Source: Gentiana macrophylla (taxonomy: Eukaryota; Streptophyta; Magnoliopsida; Gentianales; Gentianaceae). Taken from it: 64,000 nucleotides of DNA. Of the stretch, positions 1 to 10,216 are shown piece by piece; position 1 is the stretch's first letter; each line of letters opens with the position of its first letter. The translations under genes were made by a program, and so were the position numbers. The stretch lies in the NCBI GenBank assembly GCA_026214975.1, contig JAOBSW010000016.1:310001-374000 (forward strand), read 5' to 3'. Under the pieces are notes generated by a model, which was given only the letters and a program-made list of their open reading frames with translations, was not told the origin of the DNA and ran no database searches.

Positions 1-1496
1 TAGGTTGTGAACTGAGTTAACGAGAAACTGAAACTGAGACTCCATAAGGAACTGGAAAATTGAACGCACCAAAGAAAATATGTATTAGTTAAGTTCGCTG
101 AGGGAACAGACTCAGTTGACTTATTATGAAGACTGAAGAACTGAGGGTTCAAACTCAGTTATTGAAGACTGAAGAACTGAGGGTCCAAACTCAGTTGATG
201 AAGACAAAGTCAAGATTATATAAGTGAGGCTTCAGGCAAGATTGTGATGACCTGAACTGACTATGTAGATCTTATATGGAAAGCTAAGAGTCATAAGGAC
301 AATGAACTCTTAGATGATTGGTTTTGAAATGGTGTACTCTGATTAGATCAATAATAATCAGATAAAAGAAAGAGCACTGAGACTTCGAAGAAGAGTAAAA
401 CTCAGTTAATGCTCTTAGGAACTGAGAACTGATAATGTTCTCAATAAAGCAGTTTTGGAACTAATTCTTAAAGTAAAACTGAAGAAGGATCCAACCATTA
501 CAGAACGAGCATTATGATTGGAGGATAATCTATTTGTTCTGACAGTAACGTACAAACAAGAAAGTAGGACCACTAACGGCTACAAGGATTTAAATTCAAT
601 TAATCTGACCGTTGGATAAACCCCTATATAGATTGTTTCTATCACAAAAAGGGAGAGAGACTTCTAAGAATTAATCTAGTTAAGGGAGATCAATATTTAA
701 GCGGGAAAGTAATCAGAAAGAATTCCTGCTAAGCATTTTCTTAAAAATATCCAGATTTCTCCAGGTGTTCATATGATTTAAAAAGAAAGATCAAGATCAA
801 ATCTTTTGGAGAAAACAGAGCCGTTCTTAACTTACTTATCTAGTTATTGATTCAAGTCTCAACTTTGATTTTATCAAAGGTTTAGACTGTGAAACACCAA
901 GAAGGTGTGAAGGACAGTTGAGTGCAGTCAGGAAGACTGTGGTTGTGATGAGCTGGTGAAGAGGCAATTCAACCCTCCTAGGATCAGTGTTTCAAACAAT
1001 TGAAGAACATCAATTCTACCTATTCTACAAGTGTTTAGATAGTGAAGCTAGGGATTAGTCAAGGACTATCAGTTTAGAACTTTTTGTAACCAGGCCATCT
1101 CAAAGAAGTTCTAGTGAAGTTTTCCTCCGCATCATAGGGGAAGAGAGGACTGACAGGATTACACCACCTGGAACCTCTATAATTCTTGTTTATTTACTTT
1201 ACGTATTTACTTATTGCATTACAAGTCATAATTATCTAGTTCTTACTTTCAGCAAACATAAGAAACTGACTCAACACAATCTGATAATTCATATCTTTAA
1301 AGGCTTAATTTTATCCGCTGCCGGTTAAATAAACTAAGGATAAGTCAGTATTGATTTACACTCAGTTGAGTTAGCTTAACTCTGCACAAGCTTCAGTTGA
1401 ACTGCATATGGTTTGAGATTCAGTTTTTGGGAACATTTTTGGTTACAAGTTTATTCACCCCCCTAAACATGTGTTAGCCCTTCCAAGGGACCAACA
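1..1496 (+). repeat. 5' LTR of A, partial
   Basis: Matches 7065-8601 base by base apart from scattered substitutions and a ~30-bp deletion near 842. It ends in CCAACA directly before a primer site. The TATA-like stretch is TATATA at 625-630, whereas the 3' LTR has TATAAATA at the same place, so the promoter of this copy is weakened. Confidence 0.93.
128..199 (+). repeat. Two 36-bp direct repeats in the U3 of A
   Basis: Two tandem 36-bp units (128-163, 164-199), each holding GAAGACTGAAGAACTGAGGG and ending in an AACTCAGTT word. The same pair is at 7192-7263 in the other LTR. The location upstream of the TATA box suggests an enhancer-like repeat; function is inferred only from position. Confidence 0.8.
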
Positions 1497-1498
1497 AT

Positions 1499-1511
1499 TG
1501 GTAATGGAGCA
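1499..1511 (+). promoter_or_regulatory. Primer-binding site of A (tRNA-Met type, degenerate)
   Basis: TGGTAATGGAGCA lies two bases after the LTR end. It resembles the initiator tRNA-Met site TGGTATCAGAGCA found in X and, with one change, in B, but carries several mismatches. Confidence 0.7.
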
Positions 1512-1597
1512 ATTCTTCCTTTTTGGAAGTGATCCAAAGATATCTTGAAAACCAGTTGTTGAAAACCCCTCACTGTATCAGTTATAAAAGCATTTAA

Positions 1598-2458
1598 TTG
1601 AATGTAACGGATACATCTAGAATTAGAAGTTGGCTTAATAATCCCCTGACTGACTATTTGCAGAATGTTGTATCTGACTTTCAGGATCAAGTATTTGAAA
1701 GCTTCAGCACTACAAGCTCACATACAAATTCAGAACCTCATTTTAGCAATGATGTGAACATTGTCTTCAATACATATGATGATGAATCCAGTAATGAATC
1801 CAGAGGATTTCCAACCGTGAGTGATCTCTCAGAGGAAGAAGAAAAGGAGTTACTGCGTGTAGCTGATTGCATAGAAGAAAAACTGACTAGAACTGTCATT
1901 GAAGATCCATCCATCACAAAAACCAAAGACATTTCTGAAATTCCACCCATGAGCTATGGAGGTGAAAGTGATGAAGAAATCATACTGCTTGGAGTAGCAC
2001 AAGCAAACATCAATGATAAAGGGAAGCAAGTTTTAATTGATAAAGATTCCTCAGCTGAAAATTTATCTATCAAACATCATGAGGTAATTGCATCTACATC
2101 CAGCACAAACATTGCTAAAAACAATCATAGAAATGAAGATTTCAATGAAACCTTGGACATACTCATAAAGGAATTAGAAGTAATTCAAAAGAATTATGAG
2201 AAGGTCAAAAAGGAGAAAAATTTATTGAAAGCTGAAGTTTCAAGATTGAATGCTGAGATGAACTTCATCAAGGCTAATAATGGAACCAAGGTAATTCGAC
2301 CGACTGATGAACTGGCTGAAGTAATAAACATCACAGAATCATCAGTTGATCCAATTCATAGTGTTCAATTCAAACCTGGAAAACCATATGGAGACATATC
2401 TGGTTTACGGTTTGTTAATCAGCAAATTCTATGTTCAGACCAAGATCAGCTGCAATGA
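1598..2458 (+). CDS. Element A ORF1: C-terminal half of a SIRE-type gag
   Basis: An open frame of 286 residues with no stop. Residues ~1-60 (SRIRSWLNNPLTDYLQNV near the start) match the start of the corresponding ORF in element X. Residues ~60-100 are acidic. Residues ~190-235 form a heptad-rich coiled coil (LIKELEVIQKNYEKVKKEKN) that aligns with the coiled coil of B gag, and FKPGKPYG near the end matches FKSGKPY of B. The UBN2 domain and CCHC zinc knuckles of B gag are absent. It is therefore a truncated gag lacking RNA-binding fingers, perhaps able only to associate with full-length gag through its coiled coil; that role is inference. It overlaps the next frame by 28 bases, so a frameshift may have split one gag. 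Confidence 0.7.
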   Translation: MNVTDTSRIRSWLNNPLTDYLQNVVSDFQDQVFESFSTTSSHTNSEPHFSNDVNIVFNTYDDESSNESRGFPTVSDLSEEEEKELLRVADCIEEKLTRTVIEDPSITKTKDISEIPPMSYGGESDEEIILLGVAQANINDKGKQVLIDKDSSAENLSIKHHEVIASTSSTNIAKNNHRNEDFNETLDILIKELEVIQKNYEKVKKEKNLLKAEVSRLNAEMNFIKANNGTKVIRPTDELAEVINITESSVDPIHSVQFKPGKPYGDISGLRFVNQQILCSDQDQLQ

Positions 2459-2964
2459 AATTTGTGACTGCACAACAAGTAGGATCTCAGAAAACTGATA
2501 GAGTTGTTAAAACTGATAAAAAATCAGCGCAGCCTAATACTCAAACTGACAAAATTGAAAAATCAGTTGGTAAAAAGCACCAAACTAACAGATTTTATAG
2601 AAAGGCTCAGAAGGCTGAAAAAGGCAAAATTGATCAGAGATCAGTTAGAAAAATCTTCAAGACATATCCATCTAAGAATGAAGATCATTCATGGAATAAC
2701 AGACTCAGAGGGAAAGGGAGATTGTTTCCCACTGATGAAGACTGGAGGGAACCATCACATCAGTCCCATAAACTGAACAAACCAAAAACTATTAAGAGAA
2801 AACAACAAAAGTTTGTGAAAACTGACTTTACTCAGTCAAAATACCAAGAAAGGTATAAAATCAAGAATAAAATTATATCATCTGAAACTAATCAATTAGG
2901 ACCCAAACAGTTATGGGTACCGAAAATCTCTCATTCTGTTTTGCAGGAGAAAATCACTAACTGA
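2431..2964 (+). CDS. Element A ORF2: basic gag tail ending at the former gag-protease border
   Basis: 177 residues, very rich in Lys and Arg, in another frame from ORF1 and overlapping it. KFVTAQQ near the start matches KFVAAQD of B, and LGPKQLWVPK near the end is the motif that in B (around 25090) and in X stands just before the protease. After this motif the frame stops within about 15 residues and no protease follows. The tail is thus the natural end of SIRE-type gag, retained while pol was deleted. Likely RNA-binding through charge; not shown. Start codon is uncertain, since the frame probably once continued ORF1. Confidence 0.6.
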   Translation: MFRPRSAAMKFVTAQQVGSQKTDRVVKTDKKSAQPNTQTDKIEKSVGKKHQTNRFYRKAQKAEKGKIDQRSVRKIFKTYPSKNEDHSWNNRLRGKGRLFPTDEDWREPSHQSHKLNKPKTIKRKQQKFVKTDFTQSKYQERYKIKNKIISSETNQLGPKQLWVPKISHSVLQEKITN

Positions 2965-3365
2965 GAACTGGAATGATGTGATTCACAAAACTGAGTTTTA
3001 TTCACAACTGAGTTTTTGAATCCAATATAAGGACAACGTGTACAGCTGGAGATACACTTCACCTACTCAGTTCACTATTCTCTAGCTACGGATGTCAGGA
3101 AAAGACGTGATTTTTTCTAATCTCAACCGTTTATCTTTTCTACTCATCTTCATTTTCGCAATCTCAAAACATTTATGACAAGAAGTTTTGAGTCCCACTC
3201 AATTTTCAACTACCTTTGCTACCATTTATAAATAACCTAGATCTTTTCTCTATAATTCTTTACGGTCGAATTTTGAATCTAGTTCTTTATTCTCTATAAT
3301 CTCCAAGTTTTTCAATTTTCAATTCAATTCAGAAAACAATTTCTTCTACTCTTATTGAACCTGGA
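2965..3365 (+). promoter_or_regulatory. Spacer of A with a TATA box ahead of the accessory ORF
   Basis: No coding frame. TTTATAAATA lies at 3225-3234, followed by a pyrimidine-rich, AT-rich leader up to the ATG at 3366. TATA-like words are found at comparable distances upstream of the accessory ORFs of C (- strand, around 60939) and B (around 27766). This suggests an internal promoter; no transcript evidence is available. Confidence 0.45.
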
Positions 3366-6300
3366 ATGATCTTCTCACTTGATCAATTCATTGCCAAGTA
3401 TGCCGATCAAACACTAGCCAAGGAAATTGCAACAAATATACAGAAAATCAAAGGGTTGGAGACTGTGTTTAACATCAATCTGAAGAGTGTTTGCCTGTAA
3501 AGCATTGGTGACTTTTATGAATTTGGAAGTACAGCTCTAGAAGGAGAGAGCACACACACTTTTACCACATCTGTCAATGGTAAACAAATCAAAGTCACTA
3601 AAGACATAATTGCAGAGATTTTTGGCTTCGATAAATCTGGAGGAACGTCATCCATAAAATTGACTAAAGAACAGAAAGTGAAATTATGGAAAGATGTAGC
3701 AATTGATGCAGACTCTACAGTATCCTAGACCGGGAGCACAAGTCTACTCAAACCAGCATTCAATTTTCTCACCAAGATGTTAGCAAATTGCATAATTGGA
3801 AATGTAGGCAATTTTAGCAATCTCTCTGGAGCAAAATTGGATTTATTATATGTGATTTGGTTTGGAGAAAGTTTCAATTGGCAAAGATATATTGTTGATC
3901 AATTAGTGGCACAATCAATTGAAACACCCAAAAAGAAGACTGATGTCAAGAAAGGAAGATTCTACAACAAGAAGACTTTGGCATTATTGGTCCAAAGAAT
4001 TCTCGATCACTTTGGAATTGCAAAGAGAAAAGAGACATCTGTTGCTGATGGGAAAATTAGTGTTAAGGAAGAAAGATCTGGAAAAAGAAAAGCTGAAGGT
4101 TCTGTGAGTGAACCTAAAAAGAAGAAAAGCAGGAAGTCAAAGAAAGTTCTAACTGGAGATGAAGCTTTGGAACAAGTTGAAGAGTTAAGAGAAATAAGAA
4201 GAAAATTAGAAGAACCAGAAAAGAACAAATCTGATCTTGTTACTGAGAAATCAGTAGAAGTTTCACCAACAAAAGTCACTACTTCAGTTGCTGAAGGGTC
4301 AGCACAAAAATTCAGAACAGAAGTACTCCCACCGAACCTATTTTAGCTTCTGTAACTGAAGCTTTACCAATTCAAGAACCAGTTATACATTCACAAGAAT
4401 TTGAAATGACAAAGGAAACCAAAGTTGTCTACAGAGAACAAGTTGTTGTAGCTGACTTACAGAAGGAAGCTGACACTCAGGGGGAACAGACCCTGAGAGT
4501 TGAGCACGACATTGAAGGATCTGACAGTGAAGAAAGATTAATTGACAAAGCAACAATGGACATGCTATTGTTACTCTCAAAATCCAGATCCACCCCTCAA
4601 AAATCTGCTTCTAGATTAGAATTTGAGGAATCAATCAAAGAATTTTCAGCTTCTCAGTCTGAGGAAAAAGGAGCAAAAGTAGAATCAAGATCGACTAAAT
4701 TCATCCACTTGGATGAGCTGGTCAATGAAGAAGAATTCACTGAATCTATGATGAAAGAAGTACCAACTACTTAACTGGAACTTGAGCCTGCTGAAGAACT
4801 TGTTAGTAACAAAGATTTGGGAACTGAGCCGATAATCTCAGTTTCAGCTATTGAAAAAGAATCATCAGTAATCCAAGTTACTGCTGAGGGAGAAACCAGC
4901 AAAACTGACCCAATTCAAATTGAAGATGTTGTGAGAACTGGAGATACTCTGGAAGTTGCCCAGGAGATCTCAAAAGGAACTGAGGAAATTGTCATTCAAT
5001 CTAAATCCTCACCTGATCATGAAGAACTAATGACAGCTGATTATAAGCGTTTGCGCAATTATCAAAACTGGAAATTCAGTTCTATAGCAAATCAAAGATA
5101 TCAGCTATTAGAAATGGAAGTTACTGAGAAATGGGTATTTGATCTGTACAACATTACCAATCTATCAGAAATAATCAACACCGATGAATTCTTGAATCAG
5201 GGATACGCATTAATCAGAAACAGTCACTGGAAGAGAGGCACAGCGGGAGGGAGTTCCAAAAAGAATGATAATGATGATGATAATGATTCACAAGGAGATC
5301 CCGACTTGCAGAAAGGGATTCTTGCTTCTTTACATGAAAAGAAAACCGTAGCTGATCGGAATATTATTGATGATGATTCTAGTAGTTTTGAGGAAAGCAG
5401 TGGAAGTTCTAGCTCTAGAACTGTATCTAATGCACAAGAAGAAGAAGAAGAAGGTTATCAGTCTCCTACTGATAAATCTATGCTAGAAATAGCAAGGACT
5501 GTAGCGAATATGGCTGGAGAAGGATCAGATGATGAATTCAACATGCAAATGTCACCTGCAAGAAACTTTGATCATTCAAATCTGGAAGAAATTAGAAAAC
5601 AATCTGACGAAAGGAGAAGATGTGGAGAATATAAAGAAAAACTAAAGCAATTTGTTCTCTCACCTCTTAAGCAAGCAAAATCAACTGAGGCTGAGACGAG
5701 CAAATTCAATGAACAACAAACTGGAAGCTAAAAAGACATACCATCTCAAGTTGATCTCATTAAGTTCTATCATAATGAAATAATCAGAATTCAGAAGGAC
5801 GATAACAGTTTGTTTGGAAAAGTTCTAAAATCCTTAAAAGCTAGCCAAAATGAAAGAAGCGGACTAGAAAAGAAGATGGATATCGTCACTAGCAACTGTC
5901 AAGATACTCTGATTGAGCTTTGAAAAACAACCATTGAAAATGATGCAAGGAGAGATGAAACCAAAGGCAGATGGAAGGGATTCTCAATAATCTAGTTGAC
6001 AGAATGACACTAATGGAAAGTGGCATGAAAGATTCAGTTGTAGCTCAAACTATTTTGGCATCAGCTCAGCAGAACCTGAACGCTTACATCAAGAGCCTAA
6101 TTGATAAAGATGATGTCAATAAGGGGGAAAGTTTGGATATCTTAAAAGTCCATGCAACTGAAATGCCACAAGTCCTTGAAAACATAGATGATAAGCTGAC
6201 TGAACTGAAGAAAGCTAGAGGAGAATTCACTAATGAAGAGATGGAGCTGATTGCTAAATACTCAGAGCCATCTAACAAAAGAATTGGCTTGGATTCTCGT

Positions 6301-6699
6301 CTATATAGCTTATTTAAAAATCTACCAGCTAGAGAAGGAGAAACAAGAGAAGAATCTCTAGAAACATTCCTACATATGCAAAAGATTCTCACACATTACT
6401 AGAACAAACTTAAGAAGTAGGAAAAGGATGGTATTCTAGACAAAGAATCAGACAAGATTGAAAAGACTGAACCTGAGTTTGTTCAGAATCTATTAAAAAT
6501 AGCCACCAGTGAAAGACTGAGGACATCTGTTTTTACCTTCGCTATTCTATTCAAAAGCAAAGTTTTCGGGAAGCACAATTTGTCCGAATCTTGGAACATA
6601 TGGGCAATCATCCATGGAATCGAGAGCACTGCAACAAACGATGCTATGAGGAATGTCGCTGAAACTTATGAAAATCGGTTCAGTTTAACTGTTCAGTAA
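3366..6699 (+). pseudogene. Element A accessory ORF ('putative plant transposon protein' type), broken
   Basis: Starts MIFSLDQFIAKYADQTLAK at 3366. In-frame stops at about 3498 and 3727, frameshifts near 4340 and 5735-5970, and stops at 4772, 6400 and 6418 break it; the last part stays open to a TAA at 6697-6699. The N-terminal ~330 residues contain a fold shared with X (IQKIKGLE...GFDKSGG...KLDLLYVIWF...LVQRILDHFGI), which I relate to the 'putative plant transposon protein' domain. The middle is acidic and low-complexity. The C-terminal part (5971 on) is a long coiled coil ending in a motif beginning ELIAKYSEP that recurs in C and, weakly, in B. No signal peptide or membrane segment is visible, so it does not look like an envelope protein. 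Function unknown. Confidence 0.65.
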
Positions 6700-6860
6700 A
6701 AAGAATCAGTTTTTTTTACTTCTTTTTATTATATTATATTCTATTACCCAGCTTTGTAACTCAGTTATCAATAAATTCTCAGTTTCTCAGTACATCATGT
6801 TATTCACTGTATTTTGTTTTATCTTTTTGCATTGCTTTTAAGGAGGGTATTGACATCATC

Positions 6861-6874
6861 AAAAAGGGGGAAAT
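6861..6874 (+). promoter_or_regulatory. Polypurine tract of A
   Basis: AAAAAGGGGGAAAT immediately before the TGTTGG of the 3' LTR; primes plus-strand DNA synthesis in this class. The same tract lies beside the 3' LTR of X on the other strand. Confidence 0.88.
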
Positions 6875-8601
6875 TGTTGGAAATAAAATTTATGTTTTGA
6901 TGATGATTCATCATTTATTCAGTTATTGTTTTTAGACCTCATTGATGAAGTGTCATAACTAGCTGTTATAGTGCAACACAAAAAGATGTCTAGATATCAA
7001 TGTATAGGATTTAATAGAGTTTGATATTTGTATCAGTTAAATCAGAAAATCACTGTAATAACTATAGGTTGTGAACTGAGTTAACGAGAAACTGAAACTA
7101 AGACTCCATAAGGAACTGGAAAACTGAACGCACCAAAGAAAATTTGTATTAGTTAAGTTCGCTGAGGGAACAGACTCAGTTCACTTATTCTGAAGACTGA
7201 AGAACTGAGGGTTCAAACTCAGTTATTGAAGACCGAAGAATTGAGGGTCCAAACTCAGTTGATGAAGACTAAGTCAAGACTATATAAGTTAGGCTTCAGG
7301 CAAGATTGTGATGACCTGAACCGACTATGTAGATCTTATATGGAAAGCTAAGAGTCATAAGGACAATGAATTCTTAGATGATTTGTTTTGAAATGGTGTA
7401 CTCTGATTAGATCAATAATAATCAGATAAAAGAAAAAGCACTGAGATTTTGAAGAAGAGTAAAACTCAGTTAATGCTCTTAGGAACTGAGAACTGTTAAT
7501 GTTCTCAATAAATCAGTTTTGGAACTAATGCTTAAAGTAAAACTGAAGAAGGATCCAACCGTTACAGAACAAGCATTATGATTGGTGGATAATCTATTCG
7601 CTCTGACAGTAACGTACAAACAAGAAAGCAGGACCACTAACGGATACAAGGATTTTAATTCAATTAATCTGACCGTTGGATAAACCCCTATAAATAAACT
7701 GTTTCTATCACAAAAAGGGAGATAGACTACTAAGAATTAATCTAGTTAAGGGAGATCAATATTTAAGGGGGATAGTAATCAGAAAGAATTCCTGCTAAGC
7801 ATTTTCTTAGAAAGATCCAGATTTCTCCAGGTGTTCATATGATTTAAAAAGAAAGATCAAGATCAAATCTTTTGGAGAAAACATAGCCGTGCTTAACTTA
7901 CTTATCTAGAAGGAAAGCTCAAATTACAATTGAATCATATTTATTGATTCAAGTCTCAACTTTGATTTTATCAAAGGTTTAGACTGTGAAACACCAAGAA
8001 GGTGTGAAGGACAGTTGAGTGCAGTCAGGAAGACTGTGGTTGTGATGAGCTGGTGAAGAGGCAATTCAACCCTCCATGGATCAGTGTTTCAAACAATTGA
8101 AGAACAACAATTCTACCTGTTCTACAAGTGTTTAGATAGTGAAGCTAGGGATTAGTCAAGGACTATCAGTTTAGAACTTTTTGTAACCGGGCCATCTCAA
8201 AGATGTTCTAGTGAAATTTTCCTCCGTATCACAGGGGAAGAGAGGATTGACAGGATTACACCACCTGGAACCTCTATAATTCTTGTTTATTTACTTTACG
8301 TATTCACTTACTGCATTACAAGTCATAATTATCTAGTTCTTACTTTCAGCAAACATAAGAAACTGACTCAACACAATCTGATAATTCCTATCTTTAAAGG
8401 CTGAATTTTATCCACTTCCGGTTAACTAAACTAAGGATAAGTCAGTATTGATTTACACTCAGTTGAGTTAGCTTAACTCCGCACAAGCTTTAGTTGAACT
8501 GCATCTAGTTTGATATTCAGTTTTTGGGAACGTTTTTGGTGACAAGTTTATTCACCCCACCCCCCCTCTAAACTTGTGTTAGCCTTTTCAAGGGACCAAC
8601 A
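6875..8601 (+). repeat. 3' LTR of A
   Basis: 1,727 bp from TGTTGG to CCAACA. It contains a TATA box (TATAAATA at 7689-7696), the 36-bp direct repeats at 7192-7263, and a C-rich run near 8555. Multiple AACTSAGTT palindromic words occur in its U3 (for example near 7076, 7214, 7252 and 7465). Confidence 0.93.
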
Positions 8602-9413
8602 GAATGTGACAACAGAAGATTGTTTGCAAACCTTATTGAACCCTTCAATGTTCCAAAACCCTATAATTTTTTGTCTAGCCAGAGGTGATGTACCTTTAGA
8701 GACAACAGCATTTGATTTGATCACATTCTAGAAACACTATCGGTGTTATGTCTGTTATTCTTCTTCTTCTTTTTAGATTTCTTGGAACTAGATGCAGCAG
8801 TGTCTCCTTTATCCACCAGATCTTCTAACTCCACTTCATCTACCTAATTAGTTCTTTTATCAGGAGATAACACATCAAAAGTGTTAGTAGTAGGGGTAGG
8901 TTCCTGATTTCCAACCACATTCTTTCCTTTGTCATTTCCAACCATATTCTTTCCTTTGTCATTTCCAGCCACATCTATGCCCTTGTCATTTGCTAGATCC
9001 ACTGAGACAGGATTCTTGTCAGTTGATATAGCAGTAGAATCAGGAGTAACATCTGAAATTGGTGCACTAGCAGAAGTGCCATTATCAGTATTAATCACCA
9101 TTTTCTAATTTTTGGAGGCATTAGGTTTGTTAGAACAAATATTAGGTTTTTTAGACCTAGCCACATACGAAGCAGGCGCTTCTATCTTAGAGTCATCACA
9201 TCCAGCCACATTATGCCTTAGTTTATTACACTTGGTACACAACATAGGCATTTCTTCATACAAAACAAGTTGCAAAAGTACCTTACCATCATGCATAGTA
9301 ATAGGAATCAATGAAGGCAATTTCATTTTCAGATCAACTTCCACAAGACATCTAGCAAAACTCAAGACTTTTCTTGTTCCGTTAAAGGCCAAAAAGTTGT
9401 GGCCGCATTAAAA
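8602..9413 (-). pseudogene. LINE (non-LTR retrotransposon) relic, end of ORF1 and start of ORF2
   Basis: Reading on the - strand from 9413: a frame with FARCLVEVDLKMKLPS and a perfect C-X2-C-X4-H-X4-C knuckle, CTKCNKLRHNVAGC (around 9240-9200), is typical of plant LINE ORF1 proteins with a DUF4283-like domain. A frameshift near 9103 leads into a low-complexity stretch with GNDKGKN repeats. Near 8660-8620 IIGFWNIEGFNK resembles the first strand of the LINE endonuclease. The ORF1 start is missing, as in 5'-truncated LINE insertions, with the border to the C48 relic near 9413. Element A cuts the 3' side at 8602. Not functional. Confidence 0.7.
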
Positions 9414-9590
9414 AGTGCCAAGTGAATACATTACATATGGCGCACAATTAAAATTAATCAATACAAAATAGGTGATGGTTATAAATACAAAACATGTGAT
9501 GCTTATACAATAATGATAGTGCAGAATAATACAAAAGTGCTAAAGTAGTAATAATTAAAAAGGTTATACAATCTGATGAAATATGTCTAC

Positions 9591-10216
9591 TCACATTTGC
9601 ATTCTAAATTGCTCAATCCGCTCAAGCGTCACATCCTGCAGGTTGCCGCTCTTGAGTACACTGAACTCAATGTGTTTCAACATGTACCCACCCTGCAATT
9701 GCCGCTGCAAAACAAGATATACGACAATATTTAAATATACATGTACATTAGAACAAAAAATAATGAAATGCTTATTTATATAGAACGCTAACTTACACGT
9801 CTGGCATCTGTGGAACGGCTTTACTATCCTTCTAGTCAATATCAAATGGAGGTGTAGGTGTAAGACTCAACATTGGGTGGTCGAGACAACCAAGGACCGT
9901 CTTCAACAACACCGGCATATACATTGCCCAGTGCCTAAAAATGGAAATCAACTCATCCTCTCGTCCAAATCCGACATGACAATCCACAATTGAGATATTC
10001 GAATTCTAAATGTTTATCTTAACCATAATACAATGACCTACCTCGGAAACATGATAGGGACAAATTACCGTTGTATTCTTTGTCCAAGAACGGGAAAAAT
10101 GTATAAGATCTCCACCCACCTCCAGTATGTGATCCGGATCTTCTCTCCATTTAGCTATAACTTGGTGAAAGCCAAAAGTTTGACGATAGAAAACCAAATC
10201 CATATTCTGATAATAT
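9591..10216 (-). pseudogene. Ulp1/C48 cysteine protease-like pseudogene, 3' part (split by element B)
   Basis: On the - strand from 10216: a stretch reading CPYHVSEVGHCIMVKINI (His of the catalytic triad followed by Cys where Trp is usual), then IVDCH with the likely catalytic Asp, then MLKHIEF, which follows the catalytic Cys in the family. In-frame TAG codons at about 10008 and 9836 and a small indel at the expected catalytic Cys (around 9700) show it is dead. A canonical 92-bp intron (GTAAGT to GCAG, 9796 down to 9705) separates the Asp and Cys blocks, so this is a DNA-borne gene copy, not a retrocopy. Such protease genes are carried by plant Mutator-like or CACTA transposons; whether this is such a copy or a host gene cannot be told. 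The 5' part is at 56425-57145. Confidence 0.72.
10212..10216. repeat. Target-site duplication of B (AATAT)
   Basis: AATAT at 10212-10216 directly before the 5' LTR of B is repeated at 56425-56429 directly after its 3' LTR, 46 kb away. Removing B rejoins the C48 exon in frame. Confidence 0.93.

Larger units (their letters stand above)
1..8601 (+). mobile_element. Element A: pol-less SIRE-like Ty1/copia LTR retrotransposon (5' end outside window)
   Basis: Two direct LTR copies (1-1496 and 6875-8601) bracket a 5.4-kb internal region. The 3' LTR runs from TGTTGG to CCAACA; the 5' LTR lacks its first ~190 bp because the window starts inside it. The internal region has a primer site after the 5' LTR and a purine tract before the 3' LTR, so the element is on the + strand. 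It encodes the C-terminal half of a SIRE-type gag (coiled coil, basic tail) and an accessory ORF, but no protease, integrase, RT or RNase H. Comparison with element B shows the missing parts were removed cleanly. Since the left end is not visible, the target-site duplication (expected as the 5 bases after 8601) cannot be tested. Confidence 0.9.

Noticed and set aside
8602..8606. GAATG as target-site duplication of A
   Set aside because: The left flank of A is outside the window, so it cannot be tested.
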